Assembly: GCA_004375785.1 (NCBI GenBank)
Contig: SOKM01000179.1
Coordinates: 1-12,497, forward strand
Direction of reading: 5' to 3'
Length of the DNA: 12,497 nt
Origin: Candidatus Cloacimonadota bacterium
GTDB taxonomy: Bacteria > Hydrothermota > E44-bin80
Made by a program: the position numbers and the translations under genes. Shown in pieces: positions 1 through 6,334 of this stretch. The notes under the pieces were generated by a model. It saw nothing but the letters and a program-made list of their open reading frames with translations. It searched no databases and had not been told where the DNA came from. Positions within the stretch are counted from its first letter, which is position 1; each line of letters starts with the position of its first letter.

Positions 1-44
1 ATTTCACAAGGCTTCTCAATGCCTGTATGAATTCCAAAAGGCAC
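1..44 (-). CDS. Possible 5' end of a gene running off the left edge
   Basis: A GTG at 42-44 (minus strand) opens a frame that stays open for 14 codons to the window edge, reading MPFGIHTGIEKPCE. It is preceded at a 6-base spacing by a strong ribosome binding site, GAGGGAGG (51-58), and further up by a good minus-strand promoter. The alternative ATG at 58-60 in another frame closes after 14 codons. I do not recognise the product. The stretch also contains two imperfect direct copies of a motif of the form AGGCRTTRAG followed by GCCTT, each able to fold into a small hairpin, so it could instead be a non-coding or repeated leader. The call rests on promoter, binding site and frame only. Confidence 0.3.
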   Translation of the reverse strand, partial: MPFGIHTGIEKPCE

Positions 45-97
45 TTAACGCCTCCCTCATTAAATGTGTCAATTTTAACCACGGTTCATATTGAAAA

Positions 98-126
98 ATT
101 TTACCATAATAACCAAGAAATGTCAA
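98..126 (-). promoter_or_regulatory. Sigma-70-type promoter, leftward
   Basis: On the minus strand, TTGACA (121-126) is followed after exactly 17 bases by TAAAAT (98-103), a near-consensus promoter. A second minus-strand TTGACA lies at 67-72. It would drive the possible gene leaving the window on the left and is divergent from the promoter of the gene at 236. Confidence 0.55.
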
Positions 127-162
127 GTATTTTTTTAACAGAAATGTTAGGTAAAAAAATGA

Positions 163-191
163 TTGACAGATCATTGCATCTATGATAACTT
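163..191 (+). promoter_or_regulatory. Probable promoter of the lipoprotein-like gene
   Basis: A perfect TTGACA at 163-168 faces right. At the 17-base spacing the -10 is only TAACTT (186-191); the better hexamer TATGAT (181-186) is too close, with a 12-base spacer. The -35 is convincing and the -10 ambiguous. Confidence 0.4.
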
Positions 192-235
192 ATTTTCGAT
201 GTTAATTTTATAACCATTATTACTAAGGAGGGAAT

Positions 236-1090
236 ATGCATTATTCTCCAAAAATAATTTCTTTCTTTTCAGTTATTTTTGTACTTTGTGGATTTACCTT
301 TTTTTCGTTGAATACTACAAGTTGCACCAAAACAGTCACAGAAGTTGTCCACGATACAACAGTTGTTCATGATACTACACAACAGAATTTTGTTTCCTGT
401 ATGCTTTATAGTGGGGGTTCTGAAGTTTGTCTTTTTTCTAATCCTCTAGCAGATCCCGACTCAGTTGATGCAAGAAAAGAATGGAATGGTGACAGTATAA
501 TTTTCCTTATCAAGCTTACTTACCCTGATCATGTACGGTTGAAAGATAACACTAATAATATTGCTTGTACGACCTATACAATAAAGGTGACATCAAATCT
601 TGGAGATGCAGAAGGAAATATCTGCATTCCTGGAGGTACATCAATGACTCTCCCTTCAAATGGAGACACGCTTCCAATAGGCGATGTCACAGTATCATGG
701 ACGACTGGACAAAATGCTGATTTTTACTGGATCAATGGATTCATGATTTCTTACGATAGTTTAGGTTCAGGTTTTAAACTAACAGATATAGATACATTTA
801 TAATTGCTGTTTCTTTTCTTATCCCCTCTACTTTCTTCAATATTGATAGTGCTAAATATCATTATGTGTATTTAGATGTCTATCCTTACTCCGGTTCACT
901 TCCTGTTCCTGGAACTTCTGGAAATATGACGGGGACTTTGAATGGATTTCTTAATGGATTAGGAAATGGTGACTGTGTGTTTTTTTATGTAGGGACACCG
1001 ATAGGGAAAGCCGATCAACTTCATAAGAAGAGAGAGATATCTCTTGATGAAATAAGAAATGCATATCTCCGTGCCGTCGGTGTTAAGTAG
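236..1090 (+). CDS. Secreted lipoprotein-like hypothetical protein
   Basis: 284 residues. The start is set by an excellent Shine-Dalgarno sequence, AAGGAGGG (225-232), three bases upstream of the ATG. The N-terminus has a hydrophobic segment (about residues 7-24) followed by NTTSC with Cys30. This is a poor match to the classical lipobox, but a polar stretch with a doubled VVHDTT motif follows at once, a layout typical of FCB-group lipoproteins, so lipidation at Cys30 is likely but not proven. The remainder is Ser/Thr/Gly-rich, looks beta-rich and contains a few cysteines. The C-terminus (about residues 258-284) is charged and probably helical, and there is no sorting domain. I do not recognise a family. 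A hairpin overlaps the stop codon. Function unknown; exported location is inferred from the N-terminus. Confidence 0.8.
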   Translation: MHYSPKIISFFSVIFVLCGFTFFSLNTTSCTKTVTEVVHDTTVVHDTTQQNFVSCMLYSGGSEVCLFSNPLADPDSVDARKEWNGDSIIFLIKLTYPDHVRLKDNTNNIACTTYTIKVTSNLGDAEGNICIPGGTSMTLPSNGDTLPIGDVTVSWTTGQNADFYWINGFMISYDSLGSGFKLTDIDTFIIAVSFLIPSTFFNIDSAKYHYVYLDVYPYSGSLPVPGTSGNMTGTLNGFLNGLGNGDCVFFYVGTPIGKADQLHKKREISLDEIRNAYLRAVGVK

Positions 1091-1115
1091 TAGTTTATTC
1101 TTTATATGACGGCAC
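1071..1115 (+). terminator. Hairpin at the end of the lipoprotein-like gene, possible terminator
   Basis: GTGCCGTC (1071-1078) and GACGGCAC (1108-1115) are perfect 8-base inverted arms around a 29-base loop that contains the stop codon. The right arm is followed by ATTTTAAAAAG. The GC-rich stem suits a terminator or a 3'-end stabiliser; the long loop and weak T-run argue against a strong intrinsic terminator. Confidence 0.35.
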
Positions 1116-1261
1116 ATTTTAAAAAGAGTGACCTAATAATTTCCCCATACAAACCTGTACTGTGCCATTTTTGTGCCAATTTTAGATACAAATAGCCAAG
1201 AATAATAGGACTATCCAAGATAACCAAGATTGGAAAATAAAGAGGAAGAGACAATAGAAAC

Positions 1262-1283
1262 AAGGGATTCGCGTGAATCCCTT
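1262..1283. repeat. Short perfect hairpin beside the tRNA fragment
   Basis: Arms AAGGGATTC (1262-1270) and GAATCCCTT (1275-1283) are perfect 9-base inverted repeats with a GCGT tetraloop, followed on the plus strand by TATTC. It could act as a weak terminator or be a palindromic repeat; it sits about 60 bases from the tRNA fragment. Confidence 0.5.
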
Positions 1284-1343
1284 TATTCATACTACTTTCC
1301 TGAATTACCCCAAAATCAGCAGTTACTGGATTTGAAGTGCGAC

Positions 1344-1362
1344 GCTCTATCCAACTGAGCTA
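1344..1362 (-). pseudogene. tRNA fragment (D-arm only)
   Basis: On the minus strand, positions 1362 to 1344 read TAGCTCAGTTGGATAGAGC, a textbook tRNA D-arm (AGCTCAGTTGGTAGAGC type). The sequence after it contains CTTCAAATCC (about 1326-1335), which resembles either an anticodon loop or a T-loop, but neither flanking stem pairs. There is no acceptor stem: the 5' side is an A/T-rich run and no matching 3' half or CCA is present. This is a remnant, not a working tRNA. Such fragments are commonly left where elements integrate at tRNA genes; that origin is inference. Confidence 0.55.
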
Positions 1363-1560
1363 TAAAAAATGGAAACAGCGCCCATTCATGGACACTGTAA
1401 AAAGGGCTAAGGATTAATAAAAGGTTTCAATTAGGGTTTAATGAAGGGTTTAAGTAAGCAATAAATACTTATGTCCATAATTCCCATATATTTAGAGTTA
1501 AATCTGAACTAATTCCCTTGCTCTCTCAACGATAAAATTGGACTCTTTTGTAAAGAAAAA

Positions 1561-1671
1561 GTTGCGAAACTCGTATTGTTGCCCCCGCTCCTACCTTTTT
1601 CACGACAGAGAGCATAGAGAGTTACGTTATTAGTCATTTGTCATTGGTCAAAGGGTCATTCGAAATAATTT
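1561..1671 (+). repeat. Composite intergenic repeat, copy A
   Basis: Modules shared with the other copies, in order: GTTGCGAAAC (1561-1570); a 26-base module beginning GTTGCCCCCGCTCC (1578-1603, one mismatch to copy B); heptamer-like CAGAGAG and CATAGAG (1606-1619); and a 50-base module beginning GTTACGTTATTAG (1621-1670) that is nearly identical to 6889-6939. The last module contains iterated TCATTNG units. It abuts the -35 box of an orphan promoter. Confidence 0.8.
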
Positions 1672-1724
1672 GACTAATGGAAAATCATTTGATATAATGT
1701 ATTATTCGATATATGAAAAGGAGG
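1670..1724 (+). promoter_or_regulatory. Orphan promoter plus ribosome binding site, no gene behind it
   Basis: TTGACT (1670-1675), a 17-base spacer and a perfect TATAAT (1693-1698) make a strong promoter, followed by AAAAGGAGG (1716-1724). The only frames behind it are tiny: ATG at 1713 gives MKRRLK then stop, and a TTG at 1739 gives five codons. It either serves the gene at 1869 through a long leader or is the remnant of a lost gene. Confidence 0.5.
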
Positions 1725-1840
1725 TTGAAATAAAGAAATTGATCAAAATCAGGTAGAAACCATAAATTTCCAAGAATTTACATAACAATTCCATTCTCAC
1801 TTACATTAAACGAAACTAAAACACAACCCAACTGTCTATA

Positions 1841-1846
1841 TATAAT
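1841..1846 (+). promoter_or_regulatory. Possible -10 element for the membrane-anchored protein gene
   Basis: A perfect TATAAT lies 22 bases upstream of the ATG at 1869. The best -35 at a 17-base spacing, AAAACA (1818-1823), is weak. Use of this promoter would give a leader of roughly 15 bases without a Shine-Dalgarno sequence. The stronger promoter at 1670-1698 is the alternative. Confidence 0.3.
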
Positions 1847-1868
1847 AGAACAATAATCAAATGGAAAA

Positions 1869-2975
1869 ATGAGAAATATTCAGAATCCTGAAATACTAAA
1901 AGCACTTGCCCTGTTTCTAATAACTATTTTTACTGCATTCATTAAAACTACACCATGTAAAGCAACGGTTGCAGACTTAATAAACACGAAAGAAGGATTA
2001 AAACCTAAACATACTCTTAGCGAACTATCTGTTTTTGCTCCTGTAGAAGCCTATATTAAACTTTCACAAGAGCCTCGCTTAAAAGAGACAGTAACAGCCA
2101 CAATTACTGTTACTTTTCTTGATGATATTTCCTATATATTTAGAAACAAGGATGAAATGATCAAAGATAAAACTTATGATAAATTTGTAAAAATGTTTTC
2201 AAAGAATCTTCGGTGGGAAAAAGATATTCCTAGACATATGAAATTGGTACTTATACCATCAAAGGGTGTTGAAATACTTAATGGAAATAAAGAGATTTAT
2301 TGGGATATGAAGAAAGGAGAGACAAAATCATTTCAGATTGATTTGAGATTAAACTCGTCTCCTATTAGTTTATCTGGAGCAATATTTTGGTTTTTGGCTA
2401 ATGAAAAAAAAGGGGCACGTCTTTCTTCTTCAGTCAAGGGGATTGGATTTGTCCTTCTAAACAAAAAAACAGGCCGATTGGGGACCAGAAAAGAGTTGGA
2501 AGAGCTGCTTAATAAATTACCAGAATACGGGTATGATATTATATTAGGAATGAGAGCAAAAAAATGGGAACTTTATCCACAGGAAGAAGTAGAGATGATT
2601 CGAGAAACATTGCCTGATAATGCTCGTAAACCATTAGTTAAGATTCAGAAACAGATGAGAGAGATTCAAATGCTTGATTCTTCTTTAACTGATTTAGAAA
2701 TTCTTGGAATGTTACATGATATTACTTACCAAATGGTGGTTCGTTATGGGATACATAAGAAAGAAGAATCACTACCTATTTTACTAAGAGGAAGAATACT
2801 GGTGAAAGAACAGAATCTCTCCAAATGGGATGCAATTGATGAGATAGTTGAAGAAATGAATCAAAAACGACAAAGAATGAAGCTCATTTGGTCTACTGCT
2901 GTATTTTCTTCCCTAATATTATTTCTGATCTTTCTCATTGCACTCGAGAGAATGAAAAGAAGAAAAATCAGGTAG
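1869..2975 (+). CDS. Membrane-anchored hypothetical protein, extracytoplasmic domain with C-terminal anchor
   Basis: 368 residues. The N-terminal segment (about residues 9-28, LKALALFLITIFTAFI) looks like a signal peptide or anchor. The middle (about 45-180) has the alternating pattern of a beta-sandwich, and about 205-330 is charged and helical. A hydrophobic helix (about 342-360) is followed by the positively charged tail ERMKRRKIR, so the protein is expected to lie outside the cytoplasm with its C-terminus inside. I recognise no catalytic motif or named family. There is no good Shine-Dalgarno sequence at the ATG; a three-codon ATG frame at 1861-1872 overlaps the start. The stop codon lies five bases before repeat copy B. 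Real gene by length and composition; function unknown. Confidence 0.75.
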   Translation: MRNIQNPEILKALALFLITIFTAFIKTTPCKATVADLINTKEGLKPKHTLSELSVFAPVEAYIKLSQEPRLKETVTATITVTFLDDISYIFRNKDEMIKDKTYDKFVKMFSKNLRWEKDIPRHMKLVLIPSKGVEILNGNKEIYWDMKKGETKSFQIDLRLNSSPISLSGAIFWFLANEKKGARLSSSVKGIGFVLLNKKTGRLGTRKELEELLNKLPEYGYDIILGMRAKKWELYPQEEVEMIRETLPDNARKPLVKIQKQMREIQMLDSSLTDLEILGMLHDITYQMVVRYGIHKKEESLPILLRGRILVKEQNLSKWDAIDEIVEEMNQKRQRMKLIWSTAVFSSLILFLIFLIALERMKRRKIR

Positions 2976-2980
2976 TTCTA

Positions 2981-3175
2981 ACCAATTCCACCACCTTTTT
3001 CACATAAATACCTGCATTTTCTTCATAAAAAAAGTTGCGAAACATCTTAGAATTATGACATACATAACTCGGTGCTGAGCGAAGCCCGGAGGCTCCCGAA
3101 GGGAGTAGTCGAAGTGCTCGTCTCGTTGCCCCCGCTCCCACCTTTTTCACCGCAAAGACGCAAAGACCGCAAAGA
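2981..3175 (+). repeat. Composite intergenic repeat, copy B (fills the 2976-3307 spacer)
   Basis: Module order: a roughly 46-base module beginning ACCAATTCCACC (2981-3026; matches 6447-6493); GTTGCGAAAC (3034-3043); ACATAACTCGGTGCTGAGC (3062-3080; matches 6599-6617 with two differences); a small hairpin CTCCC-GAA-GGGAG (3093-3105); GTCGAAGTGCTCGTCTC (3108-3124; identical to 6742-6758); the GTTGCCCCCGCTCC module (3125-3150); and a tandem CGCAAAG tract (3151-3174). A CCGCGGATTTACACGGAT tract (3219-3236) follows before the promoter. Frames reading through here are shadows. Confidence 0.8.
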
Positions 3176-3243
3176 AAATACTTTGCTGTTTTCTTTTTGC
3201 TACTTGCTGCTGTATTTGCCGCGGATTTACACGGATATTTTTC

Positions 3244-3271
3244 TTGACATTCAGTTAAAAAGTTATATAAT
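3244..3271 (+). promoter_or_regulatory. Consensus sigma-70 promoter of the two-gene secreted-protein operon
   Basis: TTGACA (3244-3249) and TATAAT (3266-3271) are both perfect consensus with a 16-base spacer, 36 bases upstream of the ATG at 3308. It lies directly downstream of repeat copy B and should drive 3308-5489. Confidence 0.75.
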
Positions 3272-3307
3272 AAAATAAAGTTGATAAGAAAATAACTGGG
3301 AGAAACA

Positions 3308-4474
3308 ATGAGGAAAAAGGTCGAGATGATAGGAGTAAAACTGCTAACGTTGTTCTTGTTTAATTCAGCATATGCAACAACCTGGCATGTGCACCCGGAT
3401 TCTACACTCAACACCATTCAGGCAGCGCTCGATTCCTGTGCAGATAATGATATTGTGCTGGTTGCGCCTGGTACCTATTATGAGAATATCGTATGGCCAA
3501 ACACCCAAGGTATACAACTCATAAGTGTACTATGGCCTGATACAACGATAATAGATGCAAGTGGATATGGAAGAGTGATAACAATAACTACCGGCGTAGA
3601 TTCACTAACTTCAATAAATGGATTTACGATTCGGAATGGGTTTGATTACGGGGGTGGTAGCGGCATCTACTGCATCAGCTCTTCGCCAACTATTACTAAC
3701 AATACTATCACTGAGAACACTTCTAATTATTATGGCGGTGGTATCTTCTGTGAAGGGGAGTCTTCACCAACTATCACTAACAATATTATCACTGGGAATA
3801 TAACTTCTTGGGGTGGTAAAGGTGGTGGCATCGCCTGCTATTTTTGCTATTCTGCAATTATTATCTCTGCCAACACCATCACTGGGAACACCGCTGATCG
3901 TGGCGGCGGTATCTTCTGCTGTGGTGGTTCACCAATTATCGACAGCTGTACTATCTCGAACAACAGTGAAGATGGTGTATACTGTGAAGAGGGGTCCAGC
4001 CCTCTAATCAACCACAATGATATTACGGACAACATCGGCTATGGGGTTCAGAATGTAGATTCAAATATCATTGTTAATGCTGAATACAATTGGTGGGGAG
4101 ACTCAACTGGTCCTGGTGGTGTAGGTCCAGGTACAGGGGATGAAGTCAGTGAGTGGGTGGATTATGAACCTTGGCTTCCAGGTCCTGTTGGTGTCAAAGA
4201 AGATAAAAAAGACAGGAGACATAAGTCCACAGACTTGAGACTCATTTGCCACCCAAATCCGTTTAGCACTTCAGCCACCATTACTCTGTCCCTACCCAGC
4301 ATAGGGCAGAGAGCGGAGGGCATAGGGCTGACTATTTATGATATAAGTGGAAGATTGGTCAAATCAGTTCCACTGACAACTAACCATTTATCACTCGGCA
4401 CTGACTTATCGGCTGGCATCTATTTTCTCAAGGTTGACGGCAAGTCTGTCGGGAAAGTGGTGAAGGTGAGGTGA
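3308..4474 (+). CDS. Secreted right-handed beta-helix protein with type IX-like sorting domain
   Basis: 388 residues. The start has a Shine-Dalgarno GGGAG (3298-3302). Residues 1-24 form a signal peptide ending near AYATT. Residues about 25-115 are the N-terminal cap typical of periplasmic-copper/NosD or pectate-lyase-like helices (DSTLNTIQAALDSCADNDIVLVAPGTYYENI). About 124-245 hold five coils of the SPTITNNTITGN...GGGIFC type, and NWWG (261-264) is a family hallmark closing the helix. Residues 314-388 are a sorting domain (CHPNPF...IYDISGRLVK...GIYFLKV). Such folds often bind or cleave polysaccharide, but no catalytic residue set is evident, so a structural or adhesive surface role is as likely. 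Two loops of the sorting domain are built from tandem heptanucleotides. It is four bases from the next gene, which makes an operon. Confidence 0.9.
   Translation: MRKKVEMIGVKLLTLFLFNSAYATTWHVHPDSTLNTIQAALDSCADNDIVLVAPGTYYENIVWPNTQGIQLISVLWPDTTIIDASGYGRVITITTGVDSLTSINGFTIRNGFDYGGGSGIYCISSSPTITNNTITENTSNYYGGGIFCEGESSPTITNNIITGNITSWGGKGGGIACYFCYSAIIISANTITGNTADRGGGIFCCGGSPIIDSCTISNNSEDGVYCEEGSSPLINHNDITDNIGYGVQNVDSNIIVNAEYNWWGDSTGPGGVGPGTGDEVSEWVDYEPWLPGPVGVKEDKKDRRHKSTDLRLICHPNPFSTSATITLSLPSIGQRAEGIGLTIYDISGRLVKSVPLTTNHLSLGTDLSAGIYFLKVDGKSVGKVVKVR
4300..4404 (+). repeat. Heptanucleotide tandem tracts inside the sorting domain (beta-helix gene)
   Basis: Tract 1 (4300-4327) is four 7-mers of form CNNAGNG, starting CATAGGG then CAGAGAG, and encodes residues 331-340 (SIGQRAEGIG). 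Tract 2 (4370-4404) is five 7-mers near YCACTNA, ending TCACTCG then GCACTGA, and encodes about residues 355-366 (PLTTNHLSLGTD). Both fall between the conserved strands of the domain. Confidence 0.65.
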
Positions 4475-4478
4475 AAAA

Positions 4479-5489
4479 ATGAAAACGAAAGTCCAATTAA
4501 TTTTCTCTTTTCTGCTTATCTCAATTGCGCTATTTGGGAAACAGCACTCAATCACCAACGAATATGAAGAAGTATCATTCTCATATGCTAAAGGAGATAC
4601 AGATGAATACGGTTACTATTGGCTAGACAGCAATGAACCAGGAGGACCAATATACAACTGGATTGATATAACAGGAATAGGGACAAAGGTAAATGGTCTG
4701 ATTGACGATAACAATGTGGGCCCTTTCTCAATAGGCTTTGATTTCCCTTACTACTGGTATAAACGCAACCAGTTCTGGGTTAATTCAAATGGTGCAATCT
4801 CATTCTCAGATCCACAAGTCTATATACCTCAAATCTTTGGATTCTATATCCCAAATCCAAATCCACCGAATGACCTTCTCATCCCATATGGAGCGGACCT
4901 AATATTTGAAGGTGTTGATACTGCTGAATGCTATTATTATACAAATAATGTAGATACATTTGTTGTCTCATATATAAAAGTTCCTGGGATGGAAATGGGA
5001 CAACCTATTGGTACACATACATTCCAGCTTATTCTCACACGTCAGGATAGTTGCATCTACTTCCAATATGGAAAACAATATAATTCCTACTCATTCCTTA
5101 ATTGTGCAGGCATAGAGGATGAATCAGGTTCTATTGGACTCCAGGTCTTCTATTGGGACCGGCCTGATTCTGGCTATGCGGTTAAATTCATCCCCCCTGA
5201 CTCAACAATTGGCGTAGATGAATCAGAAAATAGAAAACAGAAGACAGAATTGGAAATGCAACTCCTCTGCCATCCGAACCCGTTTACCACTTCCACCACC
5301 ATTCACCTCACCAGCATAGCGCAAAGCGCAGAGGGCATAGAGTTGAAAGTCTATGATGTGAGCGGAAGATTAGTCAAGTCAGTTCCACTTACCACTAATC
5401 ACCTATCACTCGGCACTGACTTATCTCCTGGCATCTACTTTCTCAAACTCAACGGCAAGCCTGTCGGGAAAGTGGTGAAGGTGAGGTGA
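4479..5489 (+). CDS. Secreted protein with DEYGYY-type beta domain and sorting domain
   Basis: 336 residues, starting four bases after the stop of the beta-helix gene and translationally linked to it (GGTGAGGTGA lies just upstream, inside the previous gene). Residues 1-20 are a signal peptide. Residues about 38-238 form a beta-rich domain opening with DEYGYYWLDSNE...YNWIDITGIG and containing FDFPYYW...FWVNSNGAISF. The same arrangement occurs near the end of the C25 peptidase here (DEYGYYAYDSYD...YNWVEL...FTFKYYG...ICANGWITV), so this is a stand-alone copy of a module also used as an accessory domain; it resembles NIDO-like surface domains, which is inference. Residues 264-336 are a sorting domain about 88% identical at DNA level to its neighbour's over the last 105 bases. 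No enzyme motif seen. Confidence 0.85.
   Translation: MKTKVQLIFSFLLISIALFGKQHSITNEYEEVSFSYAKGDTDEYGYYWLDSNEPGGPIYNWIDITGIGTKVNGLIDDNNVGPFSIGFDFPYYWYKRNQFWVNSNGAISFSDPQVYIPQIFGFYIPNPNPPNDLLIPYGADLIFEGVDTAECYYYTNNVDTFVVSYIKVPGMEMGQPIGTHTFQLILTRQDSCIYFQYGKQYNSYSFLNCAGIEDESGSIGLQVFYWDRPDSGYAVKFIPPDSTIGVDESENRKQKTELEMQLLCHPNPFTTSTTIHLTSIAQSAEGIELKVYDVSGRLVKSVPLTTNHLSLGTDLSPGIYFLKLNGKPVGKVVKVR
5315..5419 (+). repeat. Heptanucleotide tandem tracts inside the sorting domain (DEYGYY gene)
   Basis: Tract 1 (5315-5342) is four 7-mers of form CANAGNG, starting CATAGCG then CAAAGCG, encoding residues 279-288 (SIAQSAEGIE). Tract 2 (5385-5419) is five 7-mers near YCACTNA, starting CCACTTA then CCACTAA, encoding about residues 303-314. 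Positions and unit lengths match the tracts in the preceding gene. Confidence 0.65.
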
Positions 5490-5514
5490 ATAAAAAGAAA
5501 ATGAAAAAAATTAA

Positions 5515-5646
5515 ACCACAGAGAACACGGAGAAGAATTTGTGTAATTCCCCCACTATCAAACCCCCAAAGAAAGTGAGAATGCAAATACTTTTTTTCTC
5601 CCTTCTAATTACTGATTGAAGAACCAGAAGGAAAAAATTGCGAAAC
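5515..5646 (+). repeat. Composite intergenic repeat, copy C (degenerate)
   Basis: ACCACAGAGAACACGGAG (5515-5532) is identical to 6870-6887, and ATTGCGAAAC (5637-5646) matches the GTTGCGAAAC module with one change. Unlike the other copies, the CACAGAG module comes before the TTGCGAAAC module. CCCTTCTAATTACT (5600-5613) resembles the sequence at the truncated end of the toxin gene (6313-6329). It starts 25 bases after the preceding stop codon and ends 32 bases before a promoter. Confidence 0.55.
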
Positions 5647-5678
5647 TCCGCTGAACCTAAACGTACTGTAGAAAAATG

Positions 5679-5707
5679 TTGACAAACTGTTAGTATGGCT
5701 ATAGAAT
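5679..5707 (+). promoter_or_regulatory. Sigma-70 promoter of the toxin-antitoxin pair
   Basis: A perfect TTGACA (5679-5684), a 17-base spacer and TAGAAT (5702-5707, five of six) lie 37 bases upstream of the antitoxin ATG, with AGGAGG (5733-5738) between them. Confidence 0.7.
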
Positions 5708-5744
5708 AAAAGCAAATAAAGAGGTCAAAAACAGGAGGCAATTT

Positions 5745-6020
5745 ATGGGGAAAACAATATCTATAGAACTTCCAGAGTCATTAACACGCCTCTGGAAATC
5801 AGATGAGGAGTTAACAAAAGAGATGAAAGAATCTCTAATTTTAGAACTCGTTAGAAAGCACAAACTGAGCTTCAGGGAAGGAGCAAAACTTCTGGATATA
5901 GTATATCAGGATTTTTTAGATCTTATGTCTGAACATGACGTCCCAATGGTTGATTACGAACCTGGCGAATTAAAAGAAGAAGTTAAGACTATAGATAGAA
6001 TAATGGAAGCGAAAAAATGA
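5745..6020 (+). CDS. UPF0175-type antitoxin-like protein
   Basis: 91 residues; start fixed by AGGAGG (5733-5738) and the promoter just upstream. The N-terminus MGKTISIELPESLTRL, then the charged helix EELTKEMKESLILELVRKHKLSFREGAKLL and the segment DFLDLMSEHDVPMVDY (about 56-71), match the UPF0175 family: a short strand, a helix and a winged-helix-like DNA-binding part near residues 38-64. Members often pair with a PIN-like DUF3368 protein as antitoxin, and that is the arrangement here, with a 4-base overlap (ATGA, 6017-6020). The expected job is to neutralise the partner and repress its own promoter. The protein appears full length and intact even though the partner is truncated. Confidence 0.8.
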   Translation: MGKTISIELPESLTRLWKSDEELTKEMKESLILELVRKHKLSFREGAKLLDIVYQDFLDLMSEHDVPMVDYEPGELKEEVKTIDRIMEAKK

Positions 6021-6334
6021 GAGTTATTTGTAACTCCAGTCCACTTATCCTCTTTTCCCGAGCTGGATTATTAGATATCTTGAAGTCTTTATTCGATAAC
6101 TTAGTTATTCCCGAAGAAGTATTCAATGAAGTAACTCGGAAAGGGAAACTTGGAGAAAAAATAATCAAAGATGCCGATTGGATAACAACAGTAGAAGTAC
6201 CAAAAGAAGATACCATAAGAAAGTACTATGAAAAACGTTTTATTTCATCTGCGGACCCATCAGTAATAGCTCTGGCTAAAAAAGAGAATGCAGATTTAGT
6301 ATTAGCATCTTTCCCTTCTTCTAATTACTCCTAA
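6017..6334 (+). CDS. Truncated DUF3368/PIN-like toxin
   Basis: 105 residues, in a 4-base overlap with the antitoxin gene. The N-terminus MRVICNSSPLILFSRAGLLDIL is the DUF3368 signature (NSSPLI at 6-11, with Asn where many PIN nucleases have Asp), followed by LFDNLVIPEEVFNEV and SSADPSVIALAKKENADLVLA (about 77-97). Family members of this type normally continue for about another 45-55 residues after this point, with an acidic pair and an AR motif of the PIN active site. Here the frame ends in SFPSSNYS and runs into an AT-rich palindrome (6319-6343). Lacking the last third, it is unlikely to be an active ribonuclease. No continuation was found in other frames downstream, so a deletion or insertion is more likely than a single frameshift. 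Confidence 0.7.
   Translation: MRVICNSSPLILFSRAGLLDILKSLFDNLVIPEEVFNEVTRKGKLGEKIIKDADWITTVEVPKEDTIRKYYEKRFISSADPSVIALAKKENADLVLASFPSSNYS

Larger units (their letters stand above)
1091..1868. other. Gene-poor spacer with decayed and repeated sequence
   Basis: No convincing gene in 778 bases. In order it holds: a tandem 11/12-mer TGTGCCATTTT/TGTGCCAATTTT (1161-1183); a short hairpin (1262-1283); a tRNA D-arm fragment (1344-1362); a degenerate 12-mer tandem around AGGGTTTAA (1422-1456); the first copy of the composite intergenic repeat; an orphan promoter and ribosome binding site (1670-1724); and a -10-like TATAAT (1841-1846) ahead of the next gene. A 62-codon minus-strand frame (1102-1290) has a weak binding site but a hydrophobic, unrecognisable product running through these repeats, so I do not call it. 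The mixture suggests an old insertion site or a deleted gene. Confidence 0.6.

Noticed and set aside
1163..1178. Sigma-54-like promoter on the minus strand (TGGCAC, then TGGCA at the right spacing).
   Set aside because: It arises from a tandem TGTGCC repeat, points into the end of the lipoprotein-like gene and has no gene behind it; the -12 lacks the usual TTGC.
1102..1290. 62-codon minus-strand frame with a weak ribosome binding site.
   Set aside because: Hydrophobic low-complexity product with no family resemblance, reading through a hairpin and a tandem repeat; better explained as chance.
1326..1362. Working tRNA with a TCA anticodon (selenocysteine or UGA-reading) on the minus strand.
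   Set aside because: The CTTCAAATCC loop is suggestive, but the anticodon stem does not pair and there is no acceptor stem or T-arm.
1422..1456. Possible CRISPR-like or iteron array around AGGGTTTAA.
   Set aside because: Only three degenerate 11-12 base units without spacers; too short for CRISPR, and no replication gene is near.
3151..3174. CGCAAAG tandem tract considered as a CRISPR or structured RNA.
   Set aside because: Units of 8-9 bases with no spacers; it is a module of the composite repeat family.
2968..3417. 149-codon minus-strand frame and a 68-codon plus-strand frame over repeat copy B.
   Set aside because: Both read through the intergenic repeat and, for the minus one, into the start of the beta-helix gene; no recognisable protein features.
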